From positions 434,001 to 498,000 of the forward strand of contig NZ_CP019788.1 of assembly GCF_002022665.1 (NCBI RefSeq): 64,000 bases of DNA, written 5' to 3'. Within the stretch, counting starts at the first letter, position 1. Every line of letters begins with the position of its first letter. Origin of the DNA: Bartonella sp. JB63. Its GTDB lineage: Bacteria > Pseudomonadota > Alphaproteobacteria > Rhizobiales > Rhizobiaceae. A program made the position numbers and the translations under genes. Below the pieces are notes generated by a model. It saw only the letters and a list, made by a program, of their open reading frames with translations. It was not told the origin of the DNA and did not search any database. This document shows positions 49,057 to 60,500 of this stretch, in pieces.

Positions 49057-50442
49057 TTAATAAAGTTTTTTTCCAAAAACAGAATACATGATTCCTAAGA
49101 AAACAAACCATAGTGGAGTATATTTTAAAGCTATTAAGGTATCAGATTCTAGTGTCAGTAAAAAAAGAATAAAGATAAAGAAAGCTAAAATAACCCAACA
49201 CATAAAAACACCGCCTGGCATTTTATAAGTAGAAGTAATATGTTGTTTAGGGTAGTTGCGGCGATAAGTAATATAACTAATTAAAATTATAGACCATACG
49301 AATATAAATAAAATTGCTGCAATGGTAGTAATAATTGTAAAAGCACTTATAGTAGTTGGGGATAATGATAAAAGTGTATAGCTTAACAAAACACATAAAC
49401 AAGAGAAAAATAATGCATTCGCTGGAACATAATTATTAGAAAGTTTTCCTAAAAAACTAGGTGCTCCTCGTTTAGTGGCAAGACCATATATCATACGGCT
49501 AGTAGAAAAAATGCCACTATTCGCTGAAGATGCTGCTGATATTAGAACAATAAAATTAACTAATCCAGCAGCAGTTGGAATACCGACTAGTAAGAACATT
49601 TCTACAAATGGGCTTTTATCGGAAGCAACTTGATTCCAAGGTGTAACTGACATAATTACAATGAGAGAGAAAATATAAAAGAGTACGATACGAATAGGAA
49701 TTGAGTTGATTGCTTTTGGCAAAATTTTTTCGGGTTCTTTGACTTCAGCTGCAGTTATTCCAGCTAGTTCAATACCAACGAAAGAAAAAATACTAATTTG
49801 AAATCCAGCAAAGAATCCGGCAATACCTCGAGGAAAAATATCTCCATTATTCCATACGTTACGAAGAGAAGAAAGAGTGCCATTTGGAGAGGTGAAGCCA
49901 ATAAAAATCATATAAAATCCAATAACAATTAATGCTAAAATTGCTACGATTTTGATAAGACCAAACCAAAATTCAAGTTCACCAAATAATTTTACTGCTA
50001 CGAGATTAAATATTAAAAAGAAAACAATACAGATGAGAACAGGAATCCAGGGATTCAATTCAGACCACCAAAATTGTGCATAATTAGCTATCGCAATAAT
50101 ATCTGCTGTTCCAGTTACAATCCAACACAACCAATAAGTCCAGCCGATAAAGAATCCAACTTTTGGTCCTAGAAGATGAGCTGAAAAATCAATAAAAGAC
50201 CGGTATTGTGTATTTGAAAGAAGCAATTCTCCCATAGCACGCATGATAAAATAAAGAATACAACCGATAATAGCATAGACTAATATAATTGAAGGGCCAG
50301 CAATACTAATTGTCTTCCCTGATCCCATGAATAGACCGGTTCCAATAGCACCACCAATGGCAATCAGTTGTACATGACGATTATCTAATCCACGTTGTAA
50401 TTTCCTTTGATGATTTTCAGCTAAATTTTTTTTATAGTCCAT
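49057..50442 (-). CDS. cycA: D-serine/D-alanine/glycine:H+ symporter CycA
   Basis: This 461-aa, 12-helix amino-acid permease of the AAT (APC superfamily) group is very close to E. coli CycA. Shared stretches include NRHVQLIAIGGAIGTGLFMG, AGPSIILVYAIIGC, RAMGELLLSN, FFAGFQISIFSFVGIEL and TSAASSANSG-like SAASSANSGIFSTSRM. CycA imports glycine, D-alanine and D-serine, useful for both protein and cell-wall synthesis. It is flanked by non-coding DNA on both sides and has no operon partners. Confidence 0.9.
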   Translation of the reverse strand: MDYKKNLAENHQRKLQRGLDNRHVQLIAIGGAIGTGLFMGSGKTISIAGPSIILVYAIIGCILYFIMRAMGELLLSNTQYRSFIDFSAHLLGPKVGFFIGWTYWLCWIVTGTADIIAIANYAQFWWSELNPWIPVLICIVFFLIFNLVAVKLFGELEFWFGLIKIVAILALIVIGFYMIFIGFTSPNGTLSSLRNVWNNGDIFPRGIAGFFAGFQISIFSFVGIELAGITAAEVKEPEKILPKAINSIPIRIVLFYIFSLIVIMSVTPWNQVASDKSPFVEMFLLVGIPTAAGLVNFIVLISAASSANSGIFSTSRMIYGLATKRGAPSFLGKLSNNYVPANALFFSCLCVLLSYTLLSLSPTTISAFTIITTIAAILFIFVWSIILISYITYRRNYPKQHITSTYKMPGGVFMCWVILAFFIFILFLLTLESDTLIALKYTPLWFVFLGIMYSVFGKKLY

Positions 50443-52094
50443 TTTTGTGAAGACCTCCTTATTATTAAGGCTAAATTACGCTAATAAAAAAGGCAATTAC
50501 TCATATAGGAAGCATGATATAAGTGAGTCGTAAAAAAGAAAACATTTTTAATAATTTTAGCTGACTTAATAGATTCACAAAATTAAGCTAGTTGATAAAG
50601 CTTTGATTGCTGTGTTTGGATGAGTAACAATATAAACTTAGATATAGTTTTTTAATTACTCTTCGGAAATCTATATTGTTTTTTTACTTAGGTAATGTGA
50701 GAATATTAGTTTCATTCATATATAAAAACTGTTTTTATACTTATCAATATATTCTAATATCTATTCGGTTGCAGGAGCCTTTGAATTAGCTCATATCATT
50801 TTTTAAAGTCATCAGTTGTACACACTTCATTACATTTACTATACTTTAGATCCAAAATAGTATCAATACTGTAATTATAGTTTATAATATTTTTTATTAT
50901 TGACTTTACTAGGAAGAAATAATTTTTTTAAACAAAAAGTTCTTCAAGCGGATAATGTAATTATTAGTGGAAAAATAGGTTTTAAAACTAAGAGTAGAAC
51001 TATTAATATGCAAAACAGCAAAATTATGGATAGTTCTCCTGAATTAAAAGTTAGAGTTGTTGTTCCAAAAGTTCCAAACTGTCTTCTTTATACCTAATCT
51101 GTTTCCCATACGAGTTGATGGGTATGAGAAATCAGCACAAGGTGTTGGAAATCATGCGGCCTATATCAATGAACTTAGGCAGAATAGCAAAAAGTTTTTG
51201 TACATGATTATGATGGTAATTGCTACTATATTTCCAAACTGACTCTATTTAAATATAGTTATAATGCAGATTTAGGATGTTAAATATAGTGAAAAGAGTG
51301 CGTTTGGTAAATGGTTAATAACAACTAATTTAGTATACAACATAAACAATTTTATGCAAATGGATTTGTATCTTATAGTTTGTTTTAGGACAATCTTTTG
51401 ATGTAAGAATCTTGAGGGTAAATATCACGTTAAGGGGTAAATCATTTGGTTACCTTCTTTGATGGGAGTTAGTCTGTAATGACAAGTTATACTGATCTTG
51501 TTGTTAAGACATAGTTTCAGATCACTGATTAATACTTATGTTTGAGAAAATAGTAATATTGATCACTTTGATATGAGTTAAGAAGGTATGATTAATCTAT
51601 AGTGCTTGTTGATAAGCTTTTAATTAGAATGGTTACTTAACTTTCTAAAGGAACATGTTGTTTTCTTTTGTAGAAAGCTTTATTTTGTACATAGTTATAT
51701 GAAGTAAAGGGGTTATACATTTTCAAGATATTTTTTAGTTTGGAGCATTTTGTTCGATACTGAATCATCAGGTTGGATGTTGAGATCGAAATGTTTAATA
51801 ATGTGAAATTTTATAGTGATCTGTTATACCGTTATAGGCTTACCAAAATAGAATTCTCTGAATTAGTTTTTTAATTTAAAATACATTGTCTTACTCTCTA
51901 TAGTAAAATAGTAAACGATCACTTCTTACGAGGCGAATAAAAGTTCCGCTGAAGATCTTCATACGAACCAGATTAATTGACTGTATATCAACGATTGATA
52001 ATAAACTCCACATTCTGATAAATAAGTATATATTTTATTTAGATAAGAAAAAATATTATAATTTTAGTAGTTTAAATATTATAATTTTAGTAGT
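50443..52094. other. 1.65-kb non-coding region with gene remnants
   Basis: No intact gene lies between cycA and the PpiD-like gene. Plus-strand fragments at 50900-51242 (containing GKIGFKTKSRTINMQNSKI and NLFPIRVDGYEKSAQGVGN) and near 51330-51500 (reading YANGFVSYSL and VNHLVTFFDGS) look like pieces of one protein with frame changes. Alternating hydrophobic-polar stretches suggest an outer-membrane or autotransporter barrel, but no family match is secure. Confidence 0.4.
50900..51530 (+). pseudogene. Possible outer-membrane protein remnant
   Basis: The fragments change frame at least twice and contain stops. The YANGFVSYSL and SYTDLVVKT pieces resemble beta-barrel strands, and the KTKSRTINMQNSKIMDSS piece resembles an autotransporter barrel loop. 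It could be the 3' part of a lost autotransporter, which would fit the organism, but this is inference from pattern only. Confidence 0.3.
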
Positions 52095-52096
52095 TT
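52051..52096. repeat. Perfect tandem duplication, 2 x 23 bp
   Basis: Positions 52051-52073 and 52074-52096 are identical 23-bp units (beginning AAATATTATAATTTTAG). The second unit reaches into the stop codon of the PpiD-like gene (52095-52097). It looks like a recent slippage or duplication event and could vary in copy number between strains. Confidence 0.9.
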
Positions 52097-53984
52097 ATTG
52101 AAAAGTGCTGAAAATGCGGCTGTAATTTAAGTTATTAATTTCTATAGGATGTTCTTTATTTGCAACTTGTAACATTTCTAATTTCAAATCTTCTCTTATC
52201 ATCATGTCTATATTAGTACGTACATCAGATAAAAGAGTGTGAGCTGTAATATCCTCAGGTATGATTAATGTTGTTATTTTATAAACAATACGATTTGTTG
52301 TGTCTGCACCTTTTACCACGCCATAATGATCTTTGGCACCATGAAAAAGTGCTTTAATTCCTTCAATGCCAAGGACTTTTGATGAATCTTGGCGTCGGAG
52401 AGCTGGAGTGGTTTTTTTTGTGATACTAAGCTCAGTTGCAAGAGAGTCAAGACTTTTTCCTTTAGCTAGTTGTTTGAGAACATCTTGAGCTTTTTCGTCA
52501 AGAAAACGTTGGATTTCTTCCTCTTTCCATTGAACAATGGCGTTTTGTTTAACTTCTGAAAGTATCCTATCACGGGCAGGAATAATCATATCTACTTGAT
52601 ACCAGAGGTATCCTCCTTCTGGTAGAGAGAGTGGATCCATGTCAATGTCTTCACGTGATTGGTAAATGGCATTTAATAAAACATCTTTTTGAGGTAAATC
52701 CGTGAGTGTTATTCCTTCAGTTGTCTTGCCTGTTTTATCAATAGTAATTTTGCGTAATGACAATTTATGTTGTTTAGCAAGCTCTGTGAGAGAAGTACCT
52801 TCAAGACGGGCATTTTCAATTTCTATATACTTATTACGTATATAAGTTTTAGCATGATTTTGGGCAAGTATTTGGCGAATATCATTTTCTACCTTTTCAA
52901 GGGGAATTTGAGTTGAAGGTGTGATATGTGTAACGCGAATAATTACAGGACCTTGTAGATCATTAATGACAGCACTAATTTGTCCTTTTTTGAGTTCAAA
53001 AATCTCAGATGCTAAATGACTAGGAAGCTCATTTTCTGCTAGAGGACCTTTCGTTATCTCACTGAGAGTTTTTTTCTCTTCTTTAACTAAAACATCAAAA
53101 CTCAAACCACCGGCTATTTTTTTTGCTGCATTATCGGCGGCTTCACGTGTAGAGAAACGGAGTTCTTCAATTGTACGTTTTTCAGGAGTAATAAAACGCG
53201 AGGCATTTTGAGTATAATAAGTCTGTATTTCATTTACTGAGATGTCTTGTGGTTTTAAAAATTCTTCTGATGTCATAGAGAATAAAGAGACAGTACGATA
53301 TTCTGGAGCACGAAATTTTTCTTTGTGAGTGTCAAACCATTTTTCTAATATCTCTTGATTAGGATCAGCTATTTTTTCCTCTTTTTTAAGATCAATAACA
53401 AGATAATCAGCGATACGTTTTTCTTCTTGGTAAGTAGCAAATGCTTTGTAGAAAATATCTGGTGCTTTCATGCCAGATAATGAAGCTAAAATAAGCTGAT
53501 TACGTTTTTCTTTTTTTGTATAATAGTTAAAAAAATTACTTTCGTTAGTATGTAATTGTCGGAGATAGTTGAGAAATAAGTCGCGGTTAAAGATTCTATC
53601 GCGGTGAAAAATGTTGTCATTACCAATGATACGGGCTATTTCATCTTTTGAAAGATTAATTTTCATTTTACGCACTTGTTCATCAAACAACACGTCCTGT
53701 TGCAACTGATTGAGAACAAAAACAGGAATTTTATATCTCTGTATTTCATCTGGTGTAAACATTCGTCCAAGATGAGAAGTAATGGCTAAACGTAAACTTT
53801 GATCAGCAAGTGCGAGACGATAGGTATCAACAGTTATTGCGGACTTTCCAGAAGTAAGAAGCTCTTTTTCATTTATTGTATGTAATTGCGGTAGACCCCA
53901 TAAAAGGATAAAGCATAAAAGCAAAACGGTAAGAAAGATCTTGGCAATCCAAGAATTTACAGCATTTCTTATAGTCTCAAGCAT
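52095..53984 (-). CDS. ppiD: PpiD-like periplasmic chaperone (SurA_N_3 / parvulin)
   Basis: The 629-aa protein has one N-terminal membrane anchor (about 12-33; IAKIFLTVLLLCFILLWGL), a SurA-like chaperone domain, a parvulin-type region (about 240-370; ISVNEIQTYYTQNASRF, GGLSFDVLV, ELKKGQISAVI) and a long C-terminal chaperone region. PpiD works at the exit of SecYEG on newly exported proteins. The start MLETIRNAVNSW is typical. The tail overlaps a 23-bp tandem duplication. It is divergent from tpiA, a usual alphaproteobacterial layout. Confidence 0.88.
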   Translation of the reverse strand: MLETIRNAVNSWIAKIFLTVLLLCFILLWGLPQLHTINEKELLTSGKSAITVDTYRLALADQSLRLAITSHLGRMFTPDEIQRYKIPVFVLNQLQQDVLFDEQVRKMKINLSKDEIARIIGNDNIFHRDRIFNRDLFLNYLRQLHTNESNFFNYYTKKEKRNQLILASLSGMKAPDIFYKAFATYQEEKRIADYLVIDLKKEEKIADPNQEILEKWFDTHKEKFRAPEYRTVSLFSMTSEEFLKPQDISVNEIQTYYTQNASRFITPEKRTIEELRFSTREAADNAAKKIAGGLSFDVLVKEEKKTLSEITKGPLAENELPSHLASEIFELKKGQISAVINDLQGPVIIRVTHITPSTQIPLEKVENDIRQILAQNHAKTYIRNKYIEIENARLEGTSLTELAKQHKLSLRKITIDKTGKTTEGITLTDLPQKDVLLNAIYQSREDIDMDPLSLPEGGYLWYQVDMIIPARDRILSEVKQNAIVQWKEEEIQRFLDEKAQDVLKQLAKGKSLDSLATELSITKKTTPALRRQDSSKVLGIEGIKALFHGAKDHYGVVKGADTTNRIVYKITTLIIPEDITAHTLLSDVRTNIDMMIREDLKLEMLQVANKEHPIEINNLNYSRIFSTFQ

Positions 53985-54139
53985 TATTCAATAGTCCTAT
54001 AGTTGGGCATATTTATTATCAACAATGATAGAATTTGCAATAAAGATGAGTAAGATGCAAGCTTAAAGACTTGCTTTTGTTGTATAATTTGATACTTAAT
54101 AGTGATAAAAGTTTATTCAATAACTTTTGAGGTGAAAAT

Positions 54140-54904
54140 ATGGCTCCGGATATTCAGCCGTTAGTTGCTGGAAATTGGAAAATGAATGGGACAGTCGAAT
54201 CTCTCGGAGAGTTACGTGCTATTGCTGCTGGTGTTAGCTCTGATTTAGGCTATTTGTTTGAAGCACTTATTTGTATTCCAGCTACACTTTTATCACGTGC
54301 TTCTGATATACTCCAAAGCGAAAAGCTTCTTTTAGGAGGGCAGAACTGCCATTTTAATGATAGTGGTCCTTATACTGGAGATGTTTCGGCATTTATGCTT
54401 AAGGAGGCAGGAGCTAGTTATGTTATTATTGGACATTCAGAGCGCCGTATAGCCTATCATGAAAATGATGCTATTATTTGTGCTAAAGTACAAGCTGCAT
54501 GGCGAGAGAGTCTTGTTGCTCTTGTTTGTATTGGTGAAACGTTAGAAGAGCGCGTAAATGGTAAAGTCTTCGATATACTCACACAACAGCTTGAGAATTC
54601 TTTGCCAGATGGTTCAACAGGAAAGAATGTAGTTATCGCTTATGAGCCAGTTTGGGCTATAGGTACAGGAAAAATTCCTACTTTGGAAGATGTTGGGAAA
54701 ATCCATAGTTTCATTCGTGAGAAGATTAGTTTTCGCTTTGGTGATGATGGGTGTAAAATACGCTTGCTTTATGGCGGATCAGTAACACCATCTAATGCTT
54801 TTGAGCTTTTGAATATTTCCCATGTTAATGGTGCTTTGATCGGTGGAGCAAGCTTAAAAGCAGTTGATTTTTTAAATATTTGTGAGGTTTACCGTAGATT
54901 ATAA
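54140..54904 (+). CDS. tpiA: Triose-phosphate isomerase
   Basis: TpiA interconverts dihydroxyacetone phosphate and glyceraldehyde 3-phosphate. The 254-aa protein has NWKMNG (12-17, Lys14), the electrophilic His99 in IIGHSERR, and the catalytic base Glu169 in AYEPVWAIGTGK, with the phosphate-binding LLYGGSVTPSNA. All key residues are present. GAGGTG precedes the ATG. It heads the tpiA-secG-pyrG-kdsA-eno series on the plus strand. Confidence 0.97.
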   Translation: MAPDIQPLVAGNWKMNGTVESLGELRAIAAGVSSDLGYLFEALICIPATLLSRASDILQSEKLLLGGQNCHFNDSGPYTGDVSAFMLKEAGASYVIIGHSERRIAYHENDAIICAKVQAAWRESLVALVCIGETLEERVNGKVFDILTQQLENSLPDGSTGKNVVIAYEPVWAIGTGKIPTLEDVGKIHSFIREKISFRFGDDGCKIRLLYGGSVTPSNAFELLNISHVNGALIGGASLKAVDFLNICEVYRRL

Positions 54905-54984
54905 GGAGAAAATCATGATTTCCTCTTCGATTATACTTAAATTTGTGTGTAGGTAGTTGTGAGTAGTTATAAAGAGCAGAATTT

Positions 54985-55422
54985 ATGCAAACAGTACTGA
55001 TTGTTATTCATTTTTTAGTTGTTATTGCTTTAGTAGGTGTTGTATTGCTTCAACCTTCAGAAGGTGGTGGGTTTGGCGGTGGCTCAAGTTTTATGAGCAC
55101 TCGTGGTACCAAAAGTGCGTTAACGCGTTTGACGACTATCTTAGCAATTTGTTTTTTTGCGATATCGATTGGGCTTGTTGTGGTTGGAAATTTATCAAAT
55201 TCTGATTCTGATATTCTCAATCGTATTCCAGTTAGTTCAGGGAAAAATTCAACAAAAGAAAGTACGTCAGAAAGTAAGAGTGAAGATCAGCCTTCTATTA
55301 TTGATCAATTGGGTGGTGTTCCTGCATCTTCTCAACAAAAAAATGACCTAGTTACACCTACAAGTGAAGATCCACTTCCTCCGCCAATGGGTGATCCAAT
55401 TTCTAATAGTAAGCCTGAGTAA
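54985..55422 (+). CDS. secG: Preprotein translocase subunit SecG
   Basis: SecG is the accessory SecYEG subunit that aids SecA cycling. The 145-aa protein has two membrane helices (about 1-22 and 50-72) joined by the conserved loop LLQPSEGGGFGGGSSF, then a Ser/Pro/Asp-rich tail of about 70 residues that is normal for Rhizobiales. It follows tpiA by 80 bp and precedes pyrG, a common order in this class. A weak hairpin lies behind it. Confidence 0.94.
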   Translation: MQTVLIVIHFLVVIALVGVVLLQPSEGGGFGGGSSFMSTRGTKSALTRLTTILAICFFAISIGLVVVGNLSNSDSDILNRIPVSSGKNSTKESTSESKSEDQPSIIDQLGGVPASSQQKNDLVTPTSEDPLPPPMGDPISNSKPE

Positions 55423-55547
55423 TTTGTGTAAAGTTGGTGTGGATCATTAAAAAGATGGTTTTTCCACATTTTTGTTTTGTGAAAGAAAGAGTATTTTTTC
55501 ATTTTTTACTGGAAAAACCATCATGAACTATTTATTATCTTAGTTCC

Positions 55548-57176
55548 ATGGCACGTTATATTTTTATTACTGGTGGTGTGGTTTCTTCTCTTGGAAAAGG
55601 AATTGCAGCAGCATCTTTAGCTGCATTACTTCGGGCTCGTGGGTATCACGTAAGGATCCGCAAGCTTGATCCTTATTTGAATGTTGACCCAGGAACAATG
55701 TCACCCTATCAACATGGTGAAGTATTTGTTACTGATGACGGTACAGAAGCAGATCTTGATCTTGGCCATTATGAGCGTTTTACTGGGTGCTCTGCGAATA
55801 GCCAAGATAATATTACGACAGGGCGTATTTATCGCAATATCATTGAACGAGAACGGCGTGGCGATTATTTAGGAGCGACTGTCCAGGTTATTCCTCATGT
55901 TACAGATGAAATTAAGAAATTTATTACTACAGGCAACGAAGAGTTTGATTTTATTTTATGTGAAATAGGTGGGACTGTTGGTGATATTGAAGCAATGCCT
56001 TTTCTTGAAGCAATTCGTCAACTGCATAATGAGTTGCCAAGACAAAGTGCTATTTATGTGCATCTTACATTAATGCCTTATATTTCTTCTGCAGGAGAGT
56101 TAAAGACCAAACCGACACAACATTCTGTTAAAGAATTACGTGCAATTGGTATTGTTCCTGATATTCTTTTAGTGCGTACAGATCGGCCTATCCCGGAGGC
56201 AGAACGGTACAAATTATCACTTTTTTGTAATGTTCATCCAAATGCGGTTATTCAGGCATTGGATGTTCCAACGATTTATGATGTTCCTATGGCATATCAT
56301 AAAGAGGGCTTAGATTTACAAGTTCTTTCTGCTTTTGGAATTGTTTGTGCTCCTGAACCAAAAATGGATTGTTGGGAAGATATCACACATCGGATTCATC
56401 ATCCTGAAGGGGAAGTTACGATTGCAATTGTTGGAAAATATATTGGTTTAAAAGACGCTTATAAATCTCTTATCGAGGCAATTATGCACGGTGGAGTAGC
56501 AAATAAAGTGAGAGTTAATGTTGAGTGGATTGAAGCAGAGCTTTTTGAAAAAGAAGATTCTGCATCTTATTTAGAAGGGATACATGGGATTTTAGTTCCT
56601 GGAGCTTTTGGTGTGCGTGGTGCAGAAGGTAAAATCGAATCAATTCGATTTGCACGAGAGAATAAGATTCCCTTTTTAGGTATTTGTTTTGGTATGCAAT
56701 TGGCTTGTATTGAGGTTGCACGCAATGTCGCGAATATTAAAAATGCTTCATCAAGTGAATTTTGCAAAACAAAAGATGCGGTTGTGGGTTTAATGACCGA
56801 GTGGATTAAGGGAGATGTTCTTGAAAAGCGCACTGCATCTGGAAATCTTGGTGGCACAATGCGTCTTGGTTCTTTTGTAGCTGAATTAAAAGAAGATAGC
56901 CATATCTCGAAAATTTATGGTACCACAAAAATTTATGAGCGACATCGTCACCGTTATGAGGTGAATATTCAGTATAAAGAGAAGCTAGAGGAATGTGGAT
57001 TAATTTTTTCTGGTCTATCCCCAGATGGTATGTTAACAGAAACAGTAGAATATATAAATCATCCGTGGTTTATAGGTGTTCAATATCATCCAGAATTGAA
57101 ATCGCGTCCATTTGATCCTCATCCGCTTTTTGCTTCTTTTATTAAGGCCACTATAAAGCAAAGTAAGTTACAATAG
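55548..57176 (+). CDS. pyrG: CTP synthase
   Basis: PyrG aminates UTP to CTP using glutamine. The 542-aa protein has the N-terminal synthetase domain ([15 protein letters not shown] at 9-23; [15 protein letters not shown]) and a C-terminal class I glutamine amidotransferase domain with nucleophile Cys in GICFGMQLA (near residue 383) and the catalytic His/Glu in [10 protein letters not shown]. The length is normal. kdsA starts 36 bp later (counting from its preferred ATG), so co-transcription is likely. Confidence 0.97.
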   Translation: MARYIFITGGVVSSLGKGIAAASLAALLRARGYHVRIRKLDPYLNVDPGTMSPYQHGEVFVTDDGTEADLDLGHYERFTGCSANSQDNITTGRIYRNIIERERRGDYLGATVQVIPHVTDEIKKFITTGNEEFDFILCEIGGTVGDIEAMPFLEAIRQLHNELPRQSAIYVHLTLMPYISSAGELKTKPTQHSVKELRAIGIVPDILLVRTDRPIPEAERYKLSLFCNVHPNAVIQALDVPTIYDVPMAYHKEGLDLQVLSAFGIVCAPEPKMDCWEDITHRIHHPEGEVTIAIVGKYIGLKDAYKSLIEAIMHGGVANKVRVNVEWIEAELFEKEDSASYLEGIHGILVPGAFGVRGAEGKIESIRFARENKIPFLGICFGMQLACIEVARNVANIKNASSSEFCKTKDAVVGLMTEWIKGDVLEKRTASGNLGGTMRLGSFVAELKEDSHISKIYGTTKIYERHRHRYEVNIQYKEKLEECGLIFSGLSPDGMLTETVEYINHPWFIGVQYHPELKSRPFDPHPLFASFIKATIKQSKLQ

Positions 57177-57212
57177 TTCATAAATTTATTTTCTTAACTT
57201 TTGAGGAATGAG

Positions 57213-58049
57213 ATGTTTAAACCAAATGCCATCGTTAAAGTTGGGAATGTTGTTTTTTCAAATGAAACACCGCTCTCTTTGATTGCAGGTCCTTGCCAGA
57301 TGGAAAGCCGAGATCATGCTTTTGAAATGGCGGGGCGAATTAAAACAATTGCTGATCAATTTGGTATTGGTTTTGTTTATAAATCTAGTTTCGATAAAGC
57401 AAATAGAACATCTTTGAGTGCAATACGTGGTATTGGTTTTGAAAAAGCGATAGCTATTTTTTCTGATCTTAAGGAGGAATTTAGATGTCCGGTACTGACT
57501 GATGTGCATACAGAAGAGCAGTGTATGGCAGTTGCTTCAACAGTAGATATTTTGCAAATACCAGCTTTTTTATGTCGTCAAACAGATCTTTTAGTTGCAG
57601 CAGCTAGAACGAGATGTGTTATTAATATTAAAAAGGGACAGTTTTTGGCTCCTTGGGATATGGAGAATGTCTTAGAAAAAGTAACCCAAAGCGGTAATCC
57701 TAATGTTATGCTTTGTGAACGGGGTACTTCCTTTGGTTATAATCGTTTAGTTTCTGATATGCGTTCATTGCCAATTATGCGTTCATTTGGTGTACCTATT
57801 ATTTTTGATGCTACGCATTCTGTGCAGGAGCCAGGTGGTAGGGGGAGTTCATCTGGTGGACAACGTCAGTTTGTTGAAATATTAGCACGTGCTGCTGTTT
57901 CTATTGGAATAGCAGGTATTTTTTTGGAAACACATCAGGATCCAGATAATGCGCCGTCTGATGGTTTGAATATGATAAAAATTGATAACTTATACAGGTT
58001 ACTTGAAACTTTGATAGATTTTGATTGTTTGGCAAAAAGAGCAAATTGA
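57213..58049 (+). CDS. kdsA: 3-deoxy-8-phosphooctulonate (Kdo-8-P) synthase
   Basis: KdsA condenses PEP and arabinose 5-phosphate into Kdo-8-phosphate for the LPS core. From ATG 57213 it is 278 aa, with IAGPCQMESRDHA, YKSSFDKANRTS, NIKKGQFLAPWDM, CERGTSFGYN and DATHSVQEPGG. It has the Asn metal-independent type residue in the N-IKKGQ motif. A TTG at 57201 opens the same frame, but GAGGAATGAG there is a ribosome-binding site, so the ATG is preferred. It links with the LPS genes at 12-17 kb in function. Confidence 0.95.
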   Translation: MFKPNAIVKVGNVVFSNETPLSLIAGPCQMESRDHAFEMAGRIKTIADQFGIGFVYKSSFDKANRTSLSAIRGIGFEKAIAIFSDLKEEFRCPVLTDVHTEEQCMAVASTVDILQIPAFLCRQTDLLVAAARTRCVINIKKGQFLAPWDMENVLEKVTQSGNPNVMLCERGTSFGYNRLVSDMRSLPIMRSFGVPIIFDATHSVQEPGGRGSSSGGQRQFVEILARAAVSIGIAGIFLETHQDPDNAPSDGLNMIKIDNLYRLLETLIDFDCLAKRAN

Positions 58050-58104
58050 ATATCGAGCATAGGAAATATTTTGGTACTATGGTATTTGTGAATAAACTTA
58101 ATAA

Positions 58105-59394
<1,290 letters not shown>

Positions 59395-60041
59395 ATATTA
59401 ATGGCTTTGAACAGAAAGGTAAAGATATTGTATTTTAAATAAATAATTATATTTACAATGATAAACTCAAGTCTTTATGACTAGCATAGTAATATACCGA
59501 TTATGTGAGAGATGAGAATGAGAGGTATAATTATTAGTTAAGATCAGGGAGCTTGTCTTATATCAGATTATAATGGTAAGCGTTATCAATTCCCAGCATG
59601 GGATTGGTTAGGAAAAAATCTCCCCAAATTGCTGATTATCTTGACTTTGTATGTGAAGATGGTGCTGTTAAATCTGTTTTTCCAATCTTAAAAAAAAAGA
59701 AACAAAACAATTAAAATTGATGCTTACACTTATTTGTTGGTTTACTGGTGTATTTGGTATTCATCGTTTTATAGTTGGTAAAATTTGAACTGGTTGTAAT
59801 GCTTGTTCTTTACTTTATCGGTTGATTGATGGTTACTTGGATTTGAGTGGTTGTTGATTTTATCTTCATTTTAGCAGGAAGATTTACTGATAAAAATGGA
59901 GATAAAATTACGCATTAGCGGATATTTTGTAATAAGATAATTTAGGAAGTGACAATAAACTAGTTGTATATGGTTGTTTTGGTAATGAGGTGTTAATCAA
60001 AGTAATGCATAGTTGATTAAATCTTAAAAAGACTGTGCTCT
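59395..60041 (+). other. Spacer holding a TM2-domain pseudogene
   Basis: This 647-bp stretch between eno and ftsB has no intact gene. Its centre (59518-59918) is the remnant described separately. The remaining parts show nothing else recognisable. Confidence 0.5.
59518..59918 (+). pseudogene. TM2-domain membrane protein, broken
   Basis: From ATG 59518 the frame reads MRGIIIS, then a TAA where a Tyr codon would differ by one base, then DQGACLISDYNGKRYQFPAWDWLG, a basic segment, and, after a shift near an A9 run at about 59689, LICWFTGVFGIHRFIVGKI. That is a TM2-domain first helix. Another shift leads to VDFIFILAGRFTDKNGDKITH and a stop at 59918. At least one stop and two frameshifts are needed, so it is dead. 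Small TM2 proteins are usually of unknown role. Confidence 0.8.
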
Positions 60042-60383
60042 ATGTGGACGAAACAAAAACAGAGATCAATCAAGTCGCGCTTTGTACTACCGCTGATAAC
60101 AACGGGAGTTTTGAGTTATTTCAGTTATCATATTTATCATGGTGAATATGGGCTTTATTCGCGTAGCAAAATTAATCAACATATCATTGAGTTGAAAGAG
60201 GAATTTCATCAGATAAAAACTAAGCGTGTATCTATTGAAAAGCGTATTTCTCTTTTGCGTGATGGGCATATTGAGAAGGATATGCTCGATGAGTATGTGC
60301 GGAAAAATTTAAACTTTTCTAAACCAAATGAGCTGACAATTTTAACTTCTCCTCTTGGTTTGAATGAACTAGAAATTAATTAA
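60042..60383 (+). CDS. ftsB: FtsB/DivIC-family septum-formation protein
   Basis: This 113-aa bitopic protein has a basic N-terminus, one membrane helix (about 14-33), a coiled coil (about 38-70; INQHIIELKEEFHQIKTKRVSIEKRI) and a short C-terminal segment (DMLDEYVRKNLNFSKPNELTIL) typical of FtsB. FtsB joins FtsL and FtsQ to activate septal peptidoglycan synthesis. Its place between eno and pdhA is the standard alphaproteobacterial order. Confidence 0.87.
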   Translation: MWTKQKQRSIKSRFVLPLITTGVLSYFSYHIYHGEYGLYSRSKINQHIIELKEEFHQIKTKRVSIEKRISLLRDGHIEKDMLDEYVRKNLNFSKPNELTILTSPLGLNELEIN

Positions 60384-60500
60384 TCTAAAATAGGCATTTT
60401 AAAACAGTTACCATAAGTATGGCTTGAACTGATTTATAATGCTTGTAACTTTTGTTTGTAGAGGTTATTTCTAGATAATCATCGAAGGGAGTTTAAGTAT

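Noticed and set aside
55438-55480. Terminator after secG
   Set aside because: Only a 4-bp outer stem plus an A5/T5 inner stem with bulge; too weak to call.
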